From Bacteroidales bacterium (GTDB lineage: Bacteria > Bacteroidota > Bacteroidia > Bacteroidales > UBA932): 33,823 bases of DNA. Under the pieces are notes generated by a model that saw only the letters and a program-made list of their open reading frames with translations, ran no database searches and had not been told where the DNA came from. Both the position numbers and the translations under genes were made by a program. The stretch is from assembly GCA_024683255.1 (NCBI GenBank), contig JAIKYL010000079.1, forward strand, positions 1 through 33,823. Reading direction: 5' to 3'. Numbering within the stretch: the stretch's first letter is position 1; the number at the start of each line of letters is the position of its first letter. Below, piece after piece: positions 25,252 to 33,101 of the stretch.

Positions 25252-25544
25252 TGATGGACCAGAAGATCAGCATAAAGATTGCAGGCCGCACCTACAACCT
25301 CATGGCCACTTCCCCGCAGCAGGAGGAAGTGTACCGGCTGGCCGCCGAAGCCATCAACAAACGCCTCGCCGCCTATACCCGGAAGAATCCGGACAAAACC
25401 ATCATGGACCTCATGTGCCTGGTGGCTTTGAACGAAACCGTATACCGCATCGGCCTCCAAAAGGAGGGAGAAGCGGCGGAAAACGAGCGGGGGCAGCTGG
25501 AGAGAGACCTGGACCGCTATCTGCAGGACATCCAAACAAAATAA
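25251..25544 (+). CDS. zapA: ZapA, FtsZ-ring-associated protein
   Basis: A 97-residue cell-division protein that bundles FtsZ filaments. The N-terminal beta domain has ISIKIAGRTYNLMATSPQQEEVYRLAAEAINKRL (about 6-39), the ZapA signature. A long helix follows (KTIMDLMCLVALNETVYRIGL, then an acidic/basic coiled coil). Length is typical. An ATG directly after the first (25254) is equally possible as start. It is followed without a gap by a structured RNA, echoing the zapA-ssrS order of Proteobacteria. Confidence 0.88.
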   Translation: MMDQKISIKIAGRTYNLMATSPQQEEVYRLAAEAINKRLAAYTRKNPDKTIMDLMCLVALNETVYRIGLQKEGEAAENERGQLERDLDRYLQDIQTK

Positions 25545-25698
25545 GCCGTCGTCCATCGATAGCTGAAATCAACACGTTACAACGCGCCGGGTTGACTCAG
25601 GCCGGGGATGGCGGGCCCGCTGGACGGGATACCAGCAACCGGTCGGGACCCAAATCTTATTTATTAAGATTTTCTGACTAGATGATGACGGCTTTTTT
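25545..25698 (+). ncRNA. Structured small RNA between zapA and rny, 6S RNA candidate
   Basis: The region is rod-shaped by pairing. GCCGTC (25545-25550) pairs with GACGGC (25687-25692), and the helix continues with GTC/GAT and ATC/GAT to 25557/25681, with one bulged C. GAAA/TTTC (25665-25668 with 25671-25674) extends it. A 7-bp hairpin (AATCTTA/TAAGATT, 25653-25671) sits on the 3' side of the internal region. A GC-rich apical arm closes with GGTTG/CAACC (25590-25594 with 25636-25640). Six T follow the closing helix. A long closing stem, an internal bubble with a 3'-side hairpin and an apical arm match 6S RNA, which binds RNA polymerase. Location right after zapA, the 6S locus in many Proteobacteria, supports this. 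No separate promoter is visible, so processing from the zapA transcript is possible. Confidence 0.6.
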
Positions 25699-25702
25699 CC
25701 AT

Positions 25703-25736
25703 AAGGCAGCTCCCCAAAAGGGAACTGCCTTTATTT
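25703..25736 (+). terminator. Intrinsic terminator upstream of rny
   Basis: AAGGCAG (25703-25709) pairs with CTGCCTT (25725-25731), and after one mismatch TCCC pairs with GGGA, leaving a 5-nt loop. A T-rich tail follows. It is the second stop signal after the small RNA and implies that rny has its own promoter. A TTG at 25735-25737 followed by AT-rich TATATATT 20 bp on is a weak candidate. Confidence 0.7.
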
Positions 25737-25768
25737 GTGAAAACTTAAACCAACATATATATATTTTT

Positions 25769-27310
25769 ATGGATATCGTAAGCTTAATTATCGGATTTGT
25801 GGCAGGAGCCATCCTGGCTCTTGTCATCTACATACTCATCCGCCGGGCCATCCTCAAAGGCAAGAAGGATGAGATCCTGGAAAAAGCGGAAATCGAGGGA
25901 GAGAAAATCAAGAACGAGCGTATCCTCCAGGCCAAGGAGAAGTACCTGTCCCTCAAGGGCGAGCACGAGAAAATGGTGAACGAGAAGAACGCCCAGATCC
26001 GGGAAGCGGAAAACCGCGTGAAGCAGAAGGAGAACACCCTTAACCAGAAGATGAGCGAGGCGGACCGCAAGAACAAGGAACTGGAGAACCAGAAGATCCT
26101 CCTCAAGAACCAGCAGGACGCCCTCAAGGTAAAGGAAGACGAATATGAAGAGCTCCGCGGCCAGGTGATCCACCAGATAGAGACCATCGCCGGCATGAGC
26201 GCCCAGGACGCCAAGGCCCAGCTCATGGAAAGCATGAAGGCCGAAGCCCGCACGGAGGCCCAGGCATACATCAACGACTGCATTGACGAAGCCCGCCTCA
26301 ACGCCGCCAAGGAAGCCAAACGCATTGTTATCAATACCATCCAGCGCACCGCAACGGAAACGGCCATTGAAAACGCCGTAACCACCTTCCCCATTGAGAA
26401 CGACGACATCAAGGGCCGCATCATCGGCCGGGAAGGCCGTAACATCCGGGCCCTGGAAGCCGCCACGGGCGTGGAGATTGTGGTGGACGACACCCCGGAT
26501 GCCATCCTCCTCAGCGCCTTCGACCCGGTCCGCCGGGAAGTGGCCCGTCTGGCCCTGCACCAGCTGGTGGTGGACGGCCGCATCCATCCCGCCCGCATTG
26601 AGGAAGTGGTGGCCAAGGTCCAGAAGCAGCTGGAAGAGGAAATCCTGGAAACCGGCAAGCGCACCTGCATAGACCTGGGCATCCACGGCCTCTCCATGGA
26701 GCTGGTAAGGATGATCGGCCGTATGAAATACCGTTCCTCCTACGGTCAGAACCTGCTGCAGCACTCCCGGGAAGTGGCCAACATCTGCGCCATCCTGGCC
26801 AGCGAACTGGGCCTGAACCCCAAGATTGCCAAACGCGCCGGCCTGCTGCACGATATAGGTAAGGTTAGCGAGGAAGATCCGGAGCTGCCGCACGCCCTGC
26901 TGGGTATGAGACTGGCCGAGCAGTACAAGGAAAAGCCGGAAATCTGCAACGCCATCGGCGCCCACCACGAGGAAACGGAAATGACTTCCCTCTACGCACC
27001 GCTGGTGCTGGTGGGTGACGCCATCTCCGGTGCCCGTCCGGGAGCCCGCCGGGAAGTGATTGAGAGCTACATCAAGCGCCTCAAGGGCATGGAGAACCTG
27101 GCCGCCTCTTATCCGGGCGTCACCAAGGCCTATGCCATCCAGGCCGGCCGCGAACTGCGTGTCATCGTGGGCGCTGAACAGGTCAGCGACCAGGAGGCCG
27201 AAGTCCTCTCCGGAGACATCGCCAAGAAGATTCAGGACGAGATGACCTACCCGGGTCAGGTGAAGATTACTGTTATCCGCGAGACCCGTTCGGTGGCCTA
27301 CGCCAAGTAA
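25769..27310 (+). CDS. rny: RNase Y, membrane-anchored endoribonuclease
   Basis: Endonuclease that starts mRNA decay at the inner face of the membrane. Of 513 residues, 2-25 form the transmembrane anchor. Residues about 30-200 are a Lys/Glu-rich coiled coil. The KH RNA-binding domain follows, with [15 protein letters not shown] at 216-230. The HD domain has H332, H361/D362 in LLHDIGK, H399/H400 and D417 for the metal site. The frame is open upstream, but the ATG at 25769 begins the anchor directly ([13 protein letters not shown]). A strong terminator follows. Confidence 0.96.
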   Translation: MDIVSLIIGFVAGAILALVIYILIRRAILKGKKDEILEKAEIEGEKIKNERILQAKEKYLSLKGEHEKMVNEKNAQIREAENRVKQKENTLNQKMSEADRKNKELENQKILLKNQQDALKVKEDEYEELRGQVIHQIETIAGMSAQDAKAQLMESMKAEARTEAQAYINDCIDEARLNAAKEAKRIVINTIQRTATETAIENAVTTFPIENDDIKGRIIGREGRNIRALEAATGVEIVVDDTPDAILLSAFDPVRREVARLALHQLVVDGRIHPARIEEVVAKVQKQLEEEILETGKRTCIDLGIHGLSMELVRMIGRMKYRSSYGQNLLQHSREVANICAILASELGLNPKIAKRAGLLHDIGKVSEEDPELPHALLGMRLAEQYKEKPEICNAIGAHHEETEMTSLYAPLVLVGDAISGARPGARREVIESYIKRLKGMENLAASYPGVTKAYAIQAGRELRVIVGAEQVSDQEAEVLSGDIAKKIQDEMTYPGQVKITVIRETRSVAYAK

Positions 27311-27338
27311 GCGTACTATCTTCGCATCACCATAACTG

Positions 27339-27366
27339 GAGCGGCCATGTGGTCGCTCTTTTTTTT
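27339..27366 (+). terminator. Intrinsic terminator after rny
   Basis: GAGCGGCC (27339-27346) pairs with GGTCGCTC (27351-27358) with one G-T pair and an ATGT loop, followed by eight T. It separates rny from the convergent 5'-nucleotidase gene; the opposite strand has no T-run. Confidence 0.85.
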
Positions 27367-27413
27367 GACTGGGAAAAAACCTTTGCCACCTGCGGCACTG
27401 GAGGGAACCGGGG

Positions 27414-29162
27414 TTAGTCGCCGAAGAGGAGGCGGAGGTCCCGGGCAAGGGCAGGGGCGGCCAGTTTTTCGGGGATGAACTTCCAGGAGCCGATGACCGC
27501 GGGGTTGCCGATGAGGGCGGGGTCGATGGTGCCGTGCTCCTTGAGGTAGTCGAACAGGATGTTGCGGATCTCGGGATAACGGGCGACGATGCGCTCGTCA
27601 ATGAGGTCGGTGTCGATGCCGATCTCACCCAGAAGATTGCCGCCGCCACTTGCACGGTAGGAGGTCATGGCCACATTGTAGGTGCGGGAGGGGTCGAAGG
27701 CGGTGCCGTCGGCCATAGAATGAACGGCGATGCGGCGGCCGCGGGGCTTGGTGACATCGACGGTGTAGTTGATGCCGGCGGCAGAGTCGAAATTGTAGGA
27801 CCGTTCCACAAAGGACCATCCTTTCTGCTGGTTGCGGGGGTTGTCCTTGGGCTCGATTTTGAGCACATGGTCTGCCGGCTTGGAGACGGTGCGAATCCAG
27901 CGATCGTAGGAGGCTTCCAGGTAGCGGACCACCTCGTCACCGGTCATGGTGATTACGTACAACTGGTTCTCGAAGGGATAGATGGTGAAAAGATCGTTGA
28001 ACACAAGCGTACCGGCCTTCACCGTTCCGTTATAGGTAAGCGGGGCGGCGATGGAAATCTGCGCAGGAGCCATGCCGATGCACAGGGTGTGCACCAGGTT
28101 CACATAGTCGCTCATGCCCGTGTAGGCGTCACGGGTACGAAGATCGGCCTTGAGGGTGCCCACCTCCTGAAGGGTAAAGGCGCGGACGGCCTCGAAGTCT
28201 TTGCGGAAGTGCTCGCGCATGACGGGATCGGCCTTGGAGGCATCGACGGGGATGAGGTCAGTCTCGAAGGACTTCTTCACCACCTTGCCGCCGGAGACCG
28301 TCAAGTGCATCTTGCCGTGGCCCACGAAACGGCTGTGGCTTCCGGAATTGAGAAGCGCCGTGGTATCGCGGTTTTCCACATAGGGCCGATGATCGTGGCC
28401 GCAGATGATCCAGTCCACCCCCTTCACCAGATTGAAGGCATCGAGGGCTTCGGCCTCCAGAATGGAGCCGTCTCCCTGGCCGCAGGCCGAATGCATGGCG
28501 GCGACCACCACATCCGGCTGCTCGCGCTGCCGCACATAATCCACATCCTGCTGGATGCGGGAGGCGATGGACTCGAAATGCATGCCGCTCCACAATTCCT
28601 CCGAAAGCCAGGCCTTGATGTTGGCGTTATTGTAGCCCAGCACGGCAATGCGGAGACCGGCTTTCACGACCATCCTGTAGGCCGGGAAGTAGGACTTTCC
28701 ATTGTCGTTGCGGATGGCATTGGCAGCCAGGAAAGGGGCGCCGGCGCGAATGAGGTCCTTCTGTACGCGGTCGTACACGGGATGGCCGGTTTCCACATCG
28801 TGGTTTCCCATGGCGATGGCGTCGTAGTTCATGTATTCGATGAGACGGGGGAACAGGTGCGGCGTGAGCGTATCCACGTAATTGTAATAGTAGGCGGCAT
28901 TGTCTCCCTGCAGGCAGTCTCCGGCGTCCACCAGAAGGACGTTGCCGCGGCCGTCGGCCGTGCGGACACTGTCGATGTAGTAGTTCATGGCAAAAAGGGA
29001 CTGCTTGATGTCCCCTCCCGTATAGGTAGAGTCGAACCAGGTGCTGTGCACGTCGTTGGTCGATAACACAGTGAGCGTGTACTCACCGTCTTTGAGCCGA
29101 TGGCCGCAGCTCCCCAGGAGCAGCAGGCATACGACCGGGATGGCAAGGATGCGGGCTTTCAT
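27414..29162 (-). CDS. 5'-nucleotidase/UDP-sugar hydrolase family lipoprotein
   Basis: A 582-residue exported metallophosphatase. Signal peptide with lipobox LGSC, lipidated at C19. The N-terminal calcineurin-like domain has the two-metal motifs TNDVH (35-39), VDAGD (78-82), GNHD (119-122), the AMHS histidine and CGHDH near 255. The C-terminal substrate-binding domain (about 340-560) has GTLVFNDLFTIYPFENQL, YRASGGGN and RGRRIAV. Relatives hydrolyse nucleotides or UDP-sugars in the periplasm to free nucleosides for uptake, which would feed the purine phosphorylases encoded nearby. It lies 12 nt after ffh, probably on the same transcript. No acidic surface-export signal follows the cysteine. 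Confidence 0.92.
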   Translation of the reverse strand: MKARILAIPVVCLLLLGSCGHRLKDGEYTLTVLSTNDVHSTWFDSTYTGGDIKQSLFAMNYYIDSVRTADGRGNVLLVDAGDCLQGDNAAYYYNYVDTLTPHLFPRLIEYMNYDAIAMGNHDVETGHPVYDRVQKDLIRAGAPFLAANAIRNDNGKSYFPAYRMVVKAGLRIAVLGYNNANIKAWLSEELWSGMHFESIASRIQQDVDYVRQREQPDVVVAAMHSACGQGDGSILEAEALDAFNLVKGVDWIICGHDHRPYVENRDTTALLNSGSHSRFVGHGKMHLTVSGGKVVKKSFETDLIPVDASKADPVMREHFRKDFEAVRAFTLQEVGTLKADLRTRDAYTGMSDYVNLVHTLCIGMAPAQISIAAPLTYNGTVKAGTLVFNDLFTIYPFENQLYVITMTGDEVVRYLEASYDRWIRTVSKPADHVLKIEPKDNPRNQQKGWSFVERSYNFDSAAGINYTVDVTKPRGRRIAVHSMADGTAFDPSRTYNVAMTSYRASGGGNLLGEIGIDTDLIDERIVARYPEIRNILFDYLKEHGTIDPALIGNPAVIGSWKFIPEKLAAPALARDLRLLFGD

Positions 29163-29174
29163 AGTTAAAGTGTC

Positions 29175-30500
29175 CTATCTGGGTCTGAAGTTTTTCATCT
29201 GCTGCATGAGGGTTCCGGTAACGGCGCCCTTCATCATCTTGCGGGTGCCTTCGAACTGCTTGAGCAGGCGGTTCACTTCCGGGAGGGAGGTGCCGGAACC
29301 GTCGGCGATGCGCTTGCGGCGGGAGCCGTTGATAACCTCCGGATGCTCGCGCTCGTAAGGAGTCATGGAAAGGATGATGGCCTCGGTGGACTTGAAGGCA
29401 TTGTCGGGGATATCGACATCCTTGATAGCCTTGCCCACACCGGGAATCATGGCAGCCAGGTCCTTGATGTTGCCCATCTTCTTGACCTGCTGGATCTGGT
29501 TATAGAAGTCCCAGAGCGAAAACTGGTCCTTGGCCAGTTTCTTCTTGAGTTCGCGGGCCTCTTTTTCGTCGAACTGCTCCTGTGCCTTTTCTACCAGGGA
29601 GACCACGTCTCCCATGCCCAGGATGCGGTCTGCGATGCGTTCCGGATGGAAGACATCCAGTGCCTCCAGCTTTTCTCCGGAAGAGACGAACTTGATGGGT
29701 TTTCCCACAACGGCCTTGATGGAGAGGGCGGCACCGCCACGGGTATCGCCGTCCATCTTGGTGAGCACTACGCCGTCGAAGTCCAGGCGGTCATTGAAGG
29801 CGCGGGCGGTTTCCACGGCGTCCTGACCGGTCATGGCGTCCACCACGAAAAGGGTCTCCGTAGGCTGGACGGCCTTGTGCAGGGCCGATATTTCATCCAT
29901 CAGCTCCTGGTCCACGGCCAGACGGCCGGCGGTATCCACGATGACGACGCTGTATCCATCGGCCTTTCCCTTGGCGATGGCGGCCTTCGCGATCTTCACG
30001 GGATCCTTCTCCCCTTCCTCGGTATAAACGGCGACCTCGATGCTTTCTCCCAGCACCTTGAGCTGTTCAATGGCGGCGGGGCGGAACGTGTCGCAGGCGG
30101 CCAGGAGCACCTTCATGCCCTTCTTGGACTTCAGGTACAGGGCCAGTTTGCCGGAGAAAGTGGTTTTACCGGAACCGTTGAGACCGGCTACCAGCACCAC
30201 GCCGGGATTGCCCTTGACATTGATTTCCTGGGCGGTGGAGCCCATGAATTCCGCCAGCTCGTCGTGCATGATCTTGACCATCATCTGCTGAGGCTTCACG
30301 GCGGTGAGCACGTTGGCGCCGATGGCTTTGTCCTTTACACGCGTGGTGAAATCCTTGGCGACTTTATAGCTGACGTCTGCATCCAGGAGAGCTTTTCGGA
30401 TGTCTTTGACGGTTTCTGCGATATTGATTTCGGTGATCTTTCCCTCACCTTTCAGTATTTTGAAAGACCGTTCCAGTCTTTCACTCAGATTCTCGAACAT
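29175..30500 (-). CDS. ffh: Ffh, signal recognition particle protein
   Basis: GTPase subunit of the signal recognition particle; with 4.5S RNA and FtsY it delivers membrane proteins to the translocon. The 441 residues comprise an N domain, then a G domain with GLNGSGKT (106-113), DTFRPAA (137-143), DTAGR (189-193) and TKMDGDTRGG (247-256). The C-terminal M domain contains the RNA-binding SRRKRIADGSGTS block near 380. I chose the ATG at 30500 because it gives MFENLSERLERSFK; the open frame upstream runs across the promoter. Confidence 0.97.
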   Translation of the reverse strand: MFENLSERLERSFKILKGEGKITEINIAETVKDIRKALLDADVSYKVAKDFTTRVKDKAIGANVLTAVKPQQMMVKIMHDELAEFMGSTAQEINVKGNPGVVLVAGLNGSGKTTFSGKLALYLKSKKGMKVLLAACDTFRPAAIEQLKVLGESIEVAVYTEEGEKDPVKIAKAAIAKGKADGYSVVIVDTAGRLAVDQELMDEISALHKAVQPTETLFVVDAMTGQDAVETARAFNDRLDFDGVVLTKMDGDTRGGAALSIKAVVGKPIKFVSSGEKLEALDVFHPERIADRILGMGDVVSLVEKAQEQFDEKEARELKKKLAKDQFSLWDFYNQIQQVKKMGNIKDLAAMIPGVGKAIKDVDIPDNAFKSTEAIILSMTPYEREHPEVINGSRRKRIADGSGTSLPEVNRLLKQFEGTRKMMKGAVTGTLMQQMKNFRPR

Positions 30501-30519
30501 AGTACTACTATTAGGTGCG

Positions 30520-30527
30520 CAAAGATA
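30520..30527 (-). promoter_or_regulatory. ffh promoter -7 box
   Basis: TATCTTTG on the minus strand, 19 nt before the ffh ATG. The -33 position falls within the 30538-30585 inverted repeat and has no TTG. Confidence 0.58.
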
Positions 30528-30537
30528 CGAAAAATCC

Positions 30538-30585
30538 CCCATCGGCTAAAAAAAATGACGATTTTTATCTGTTTTAGCCGATGGG
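30538..30585. repeat. Perfect 14-bp inverted repeat upstream of ffh
   Basis: CCCATCGGCTAAAA (30538-30551) and TTTTAGCCGATGGG (30572-30585) are exact complements around a 20-nt AT-rich spacer. AAAATGAC occurs in the spacer and again at 30591-30598. The left arm covers the -33 region of the ffh promoter. It could be a regulator site or a dispersed palindrome; with no T-run after it in a terminating context it is unlikely to be a plain terminator. Confidence 0.6.
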
Positions 30586-30657
30586 CGCAGAAAATGACCG
30601 AAAGTTTTAATGTTTTGATCGACAGTTAGAAAAAATACATCATATATTAGTGCCCCT

Positions 30658-30675
30658 CCGGACAACGGTGTCCGG
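30658..30675 (+). other. Hairpin in the presumed leader of the 30695 lipoprotein gene
   Basis: CCGGACA (30658-30664) and TGTCCGG (30669-30675) form a perfect 7-bp stem with a 4-nt loop, 20 nt before the start codon. An AT-rich tail (TCTTAAAATTTT) follows. It could be a weak terminator or attenuator, or shape translation. No -7 box is clear upstream, so the transcript start is uncertain. Confidence 0.35.
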
Positions 30676-30694
30676 TCTTAAAATTTTATGCATT

Positions 30695-31768
30695 ATGCGA
30701 CACTGCAAAAAATGGTTAGGGGCACTGCTGCCCCTGATGCTCGGCCTCGCCGCCTGCGACGACTTCGCTCCCGCCGGCGGCGACGGCAACGGGCAACTCC
30801 GCTGGGTGCTGGATCACGGCGTCCTCACCAAAGCGAACACGGAAGAAATGCCGGACACGAACGATTTCATCCTCACTGTCAGGAATGCAGCCGGGAACAT
30901 CCTCTACGAGGGGACTTACGGAGCATCCCCGCAGGTGCTGGATGTGGAAGAGGGCTATTACACGGTAAGCATCGTCTCCGTCAAGTTCGACACGCCCGCC
31001 TTCTCCAAGCCGCAGTACGGGGACGAGCAGGTGGTCAGGGTTCCCGGCGGGCAAAGCGTCACGGTAAAACTGTGCTGCAGCCTCCAGAATGCAGGTATCC
31101 GCTTGCGCACGGGCAGTGACTTCCTCACCGCCTACCCCGACGGCATCCTTTTCGTCAAGCAGGGGGACGTGAAACTCAAATACCTGTACCGGGAAACACG
31201 GGTAGCCTACGTGAAGCCGGGATCCGTCTCCGTCATCCTCAACGAAAGCGGCAAAGAGCAAACACTTTTCACCCGCAACCTGGCGGCACGCGAGATTCTG
31301 TCCGTGAGCATATCGGCCCCGGGAGGGAGCAGCGGCGTAAGCGGCATCACCGTGCAGACAGACACCACCAAGCTATGGGAAAATGAGGAGTTCGTCATCG
31401 GGTCCGGAGGGTCCGGAAGCCAGCCGGGGGCCGATTATTCCGTGGCCGAGGCCTCCCGCCACACAGGCGAGGAAGGCGTATGGGTGACGGGCTACATCGT
31501 GGGCGGCGACCTAACATCGGCCGGGAAAAGCGTGAAGACTTACGACATCACGAAGAACACGCACATCGCGCTGGCCGACCGTTCCTCCGTGACCGACAAG
31601 GAGGCCTGCATAGCGGTGGAACTCCCGTCCGGAAAGGTGCGTAACGCCCTCAACCTGGTGGACCATCCCGAACTAATCGGCAGGCGCGTGAGCGTAAAGG
31701 GAAACCTGGTGGAGAAATACTTCGGAACCTTGGGACTCAAGGCAAGCTCCGACTACAAATTCCGTTAG
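30695..31768 (+). CDS. Probable surface lipoprotein, DUF4493/DUF6359-like
   Basis: A 357-residue exported protein. The signal peptide ends in LGLAAC with the lipidated cysteine at 21, directly followed by two aspartates; acidic residues after the cysteine resemble the surface-export signal described for Bacteroidota lipoproteins. The N-terminal part (TNDFILTVRNAAGNILYEGTYG, then VLDVEEGYYTV) resembles DUF4493. A Gly/Ser linker near residue 245 leads to an OB-fold-like module (YSVAEASRHTGEEGVWVTGYIVGG, RRVSVKGNLVEKYFGTLGLK) resembling DUF6359. Both names are from memory of the families. The start at 30695 gives a proper signal peptide; the open frame begins 15 codons earlier. It overlaps the convergent phospholipase gene by 4 bp. 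Confidence 0.78.
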   Translation: MRHCKKWLGALLPLMLGLAACDDFAPAGGDGNGQLRWVLDHGVLTKANTEEMPDTNDFILTVRNAAGNILYEGTYGASPQVLDVEEGYYTVSIVSVKFDTPAFSKPQYGDEQVVRVPGGQSVTVKLCCSLQNAGIRLRTGSDFLTAYPDGILFVKQGDVKLKYLYRETRVAYVKPGSVSVILNESGKEQTLFTRNLAAREILSVSISAPGGSSGVSGITVQTDTTKLWENEEFVIGSGGSGSQPGADYSVAEASRHTGEEGVWVTGYIVGGDLTSAGKSVKTYDITKNTHIALADRSSVTDKEACIAVELPSGKVRNALNLVDHPELIGRRVSVKGNLVEKYFGTLGLKASSDYKFR

Positions 31769-32964
31769 AGCAGGCGATAAATCCTGTGAACCAGCCAGGA
31801 GAAGGCTGCGTGGTACCATCTTCGGCCGCGCAGCCACTCCTGCAACTGCCATTCCCGGACCTGGAGATGGTCCTGCCCGAAAATCTCACGGCAGCGGAGG
31901 GCTGTCTCTTCGTCGTAAATGAGGGTGTCTATCTCGTAATTCACGTGGAAGCTGCGCCAGTCCAGATTGGACGCACCGATGATGGTGAAAACATCGTCGG
32001 CCACCAGCGTCTTGCAGTGGATGAACTCGCCGCCACGCTCCACGATGCGGACGCCGGCCTCCAGGCACTCGGTGTAGTAGCTCCGGTTACAGGGACCCAG
32101 CAGTGGCGTATCCACCTTTCTGGGCAGCATTACACGCACATCCACGCCCCTTCTGGCCGCCCCGGTGAGCGAGTCCATGAAAGACGGCGGAGGGACAAAG
32201 TACGGAGTCTGTATATACACGTAATCCCGGGCGTGGTCCAGTATCCAACAGTACGTGGCGAGCATGGCCGATTCCTTCGATTCCGGGGAATCGCTCACCA
32301 GCTGCACGGTCTTGCCCGTAAACGGAGCGTCCGGCTGGGCGACCGACTCGGGGAAATAGTGCTCGGGGGGATAGCTGAAACGGCCGTCCGAAGCCCTCCA
32401 GCTGTCCATGAACGACTGGTTCAGAGCCGGGACCAGGGGGCCGGTAATACGCAGGTGAGTATCCCTCCAGCGGAAGAAATAGTTGTCATTGAGGTTCATT
32501 CCGCCGGTATAGGCCACCTCTCCGTCGATGACCACCACCTTGCGGTGCTGCTGGTGGAAAATCCTGTACAGCCACTTGTACACCCCGTGGCGGATATGCG
32601 TAAAGGGAATGATTTCCGCGCCGGCATCGATCAGCGGCTTCCAATAGGAATTAGGAATGGCCACCACCCCGCTCCAGTTGTTGTTGAGAAAACGGACCTC
32701 CACGCCCTCGGACGCCTTTTGGATGAGAAGGTCCCGCACCTCGCGGCCTCCTTTGTCGTTGCCGAAGCGGAAGTATTCTATATGGATAAAAGACTTGGCC
32801 CGGCGGATATCCTCGAGGAGAAGTTCGCGCTTCCTCCCGCCGGAAGTAATAATTTCCAGCGAGTTACCCTCATACACCCGGTTATCCGGGTTCATCCGGC
32901 GCAGCAGCTGCGCCAGCGGACGTAATGCTTCCGGGACCGAAGGAAATGATTTTGACGTGGTCAT
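31765..32964 (-). CDS. Phospholipase D-family protein, cardiolipin synthase-like
   Basis: A 399-residue protein with two HxKxxxxD motifs: H140/K142/D147 in HRKVVVID and H316/K318/D323 in HCKTLVAD. Downstream GGMN and GASNLDWRS complete the sites. FIHIEYFRFGNDKGG and YVYIQTPYFVP are typical of cardiolipin synthases, which join two phosphatidylglycerols or use phosphatidylethanolamine. The two N-terminal membrane helices of ClsA are absent, so it is closer to ClsB-like soluble forms. The first in-frame ATG (32994) would start upstream of the promoter; 32964 fits better. It probably forms a single-gene unit under its own promoter and palindrome. Confidence 0.88.
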   Translation of the reverse strand: MTTSKSFPSVPEALRPLAQLLRRMNPDNRVYEGNSLEIITSGGRKRELLLEDIRRAKSFIHIEYFRFGNDKGGREVRDLLIQKASEGVEVRFLNNNWSGVVAIPNSYWKPLIDAGAEIIPFTHIRHGVYKWLYRIFHQQHRKVVVIDGEVAYTGGMNLNDNYFFRWRDTHLRITGPLVPALNQSFMDSWRASDGRFSYPPEHYFPESVAQPDAPFTGKTVQLVSDSPESKESAMLATYCWILDHARDYVYIQTPYFVPPPSFMDSLTGAARRGVDVRVMLPRKVDTPLLGPCNRSYYTECLEAGVRIVERGGEFIHCKTLVADDVFTIIGASNLDWRSFHVNYEIDTLIYDEETALRCREIFGQDHLQVREWQLQEWLRGRRWYHAAFSWLVHRIYRLL

Positions 32965-32971
32965 TGCAGGA

Positions 32972-32979
32972 CAAATGTA
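32972..32979 (-). promoter_or_regulatory. Promoter -7 box of the cardiolipin synthase-like gene
   Basis: TACATTTG on the minus strand, 7 nt before the ATG at 32964, which implies a near-leaderless transcript. No TTG lies at the -33 position. Confidence 0.52.
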
Positions 32980-32980
32980 G

Positions 32981-32999
32981 TCAATTTGCGCCAAATTGA
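32981..32999. promoter_or_regulatory. Operator-like palindrome upstream of the cardiolipin synthase-like gene
   Basis: TCAATTTG (32981-32988) and CAAATTGA (32992-32999) are exact complements around CGC. The site begins one base upstream of the -7 box, between it and the -33 region, where a repressor would block polymerase. It is also 11 bp from the TTG of the divergent his promoter, so it could affect both. Confidence 0.45.
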
Positions 33000-33009
33000 A
33001 AAAAAAGAG

Positions 33010-33039
33010 TTGTATTATTAAAAAATATTAATACCTTTG
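33010..33039 (+). promoter_or_regulatory. his operon promoter
   Basis: TTG at 33010-33012, a 19-bp spacer, then TACCTTTG at 33032-33039. The leader peptide ATG lies 8 nt beyond the box. Confidence 0.68.
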
Positions 33040-33047
33040 TTCCCACA

Positions 33048-33101
33048 ATGTTTATGAACAGCGCACATCATCATCATCACCGTTCTTCCCAAGGCCGGTA
33101 G
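33048..33101 (+). CDS. Histidine leader peptide (five consecutive His codons)
   Basis: A 17-residue reading frame, MFMNSAHHHHHRSSQGR, ends at TAG 33099-33101. His codons occupy 33066-33080. It sits between a promoter and a terminator hairpin and directly ahead of hisG, so it fits a ribosome-stalling sensor of charged His-tRNA, like HisL of enterobacteria. A second Met (33054) could also be the start. Its stop codon lies inside the 5' arm of the proposed antiterminator. It is too short to be called by ordinary gene finders. Confidence 0.85.
   Translation: MFMNSAHHHHHRSSQGR

Noticed and set aside
25784..27655. A 623-codon open frame opposite rny, and similar long antisense frames opposite gdhA (116-1393), the receiver/PEP synthase-like gene (2015-3721), tamB (8546-9943, 10934-12577), the 5'-nucleotidase gene (27534-29066), ffh (29343-30629) and the cardiolipin synthase-like gene (31786-32925)
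   Set aside because: Each mirrors a recognisable gene. GC-rich third codon positions remove stop codons from the antisense frame. The translated products are low-complexity (His, Gly, Val, Ala rich) and show no family motifs.
33066..33080. Run of His codons that looks like an engineered His tag from a cloning vector
   Set aside because: It sits behind a native-type promoter, is followed by an attenuator with matching alternative pairing, and precedes hisG. This is what a natural his leader should look like.
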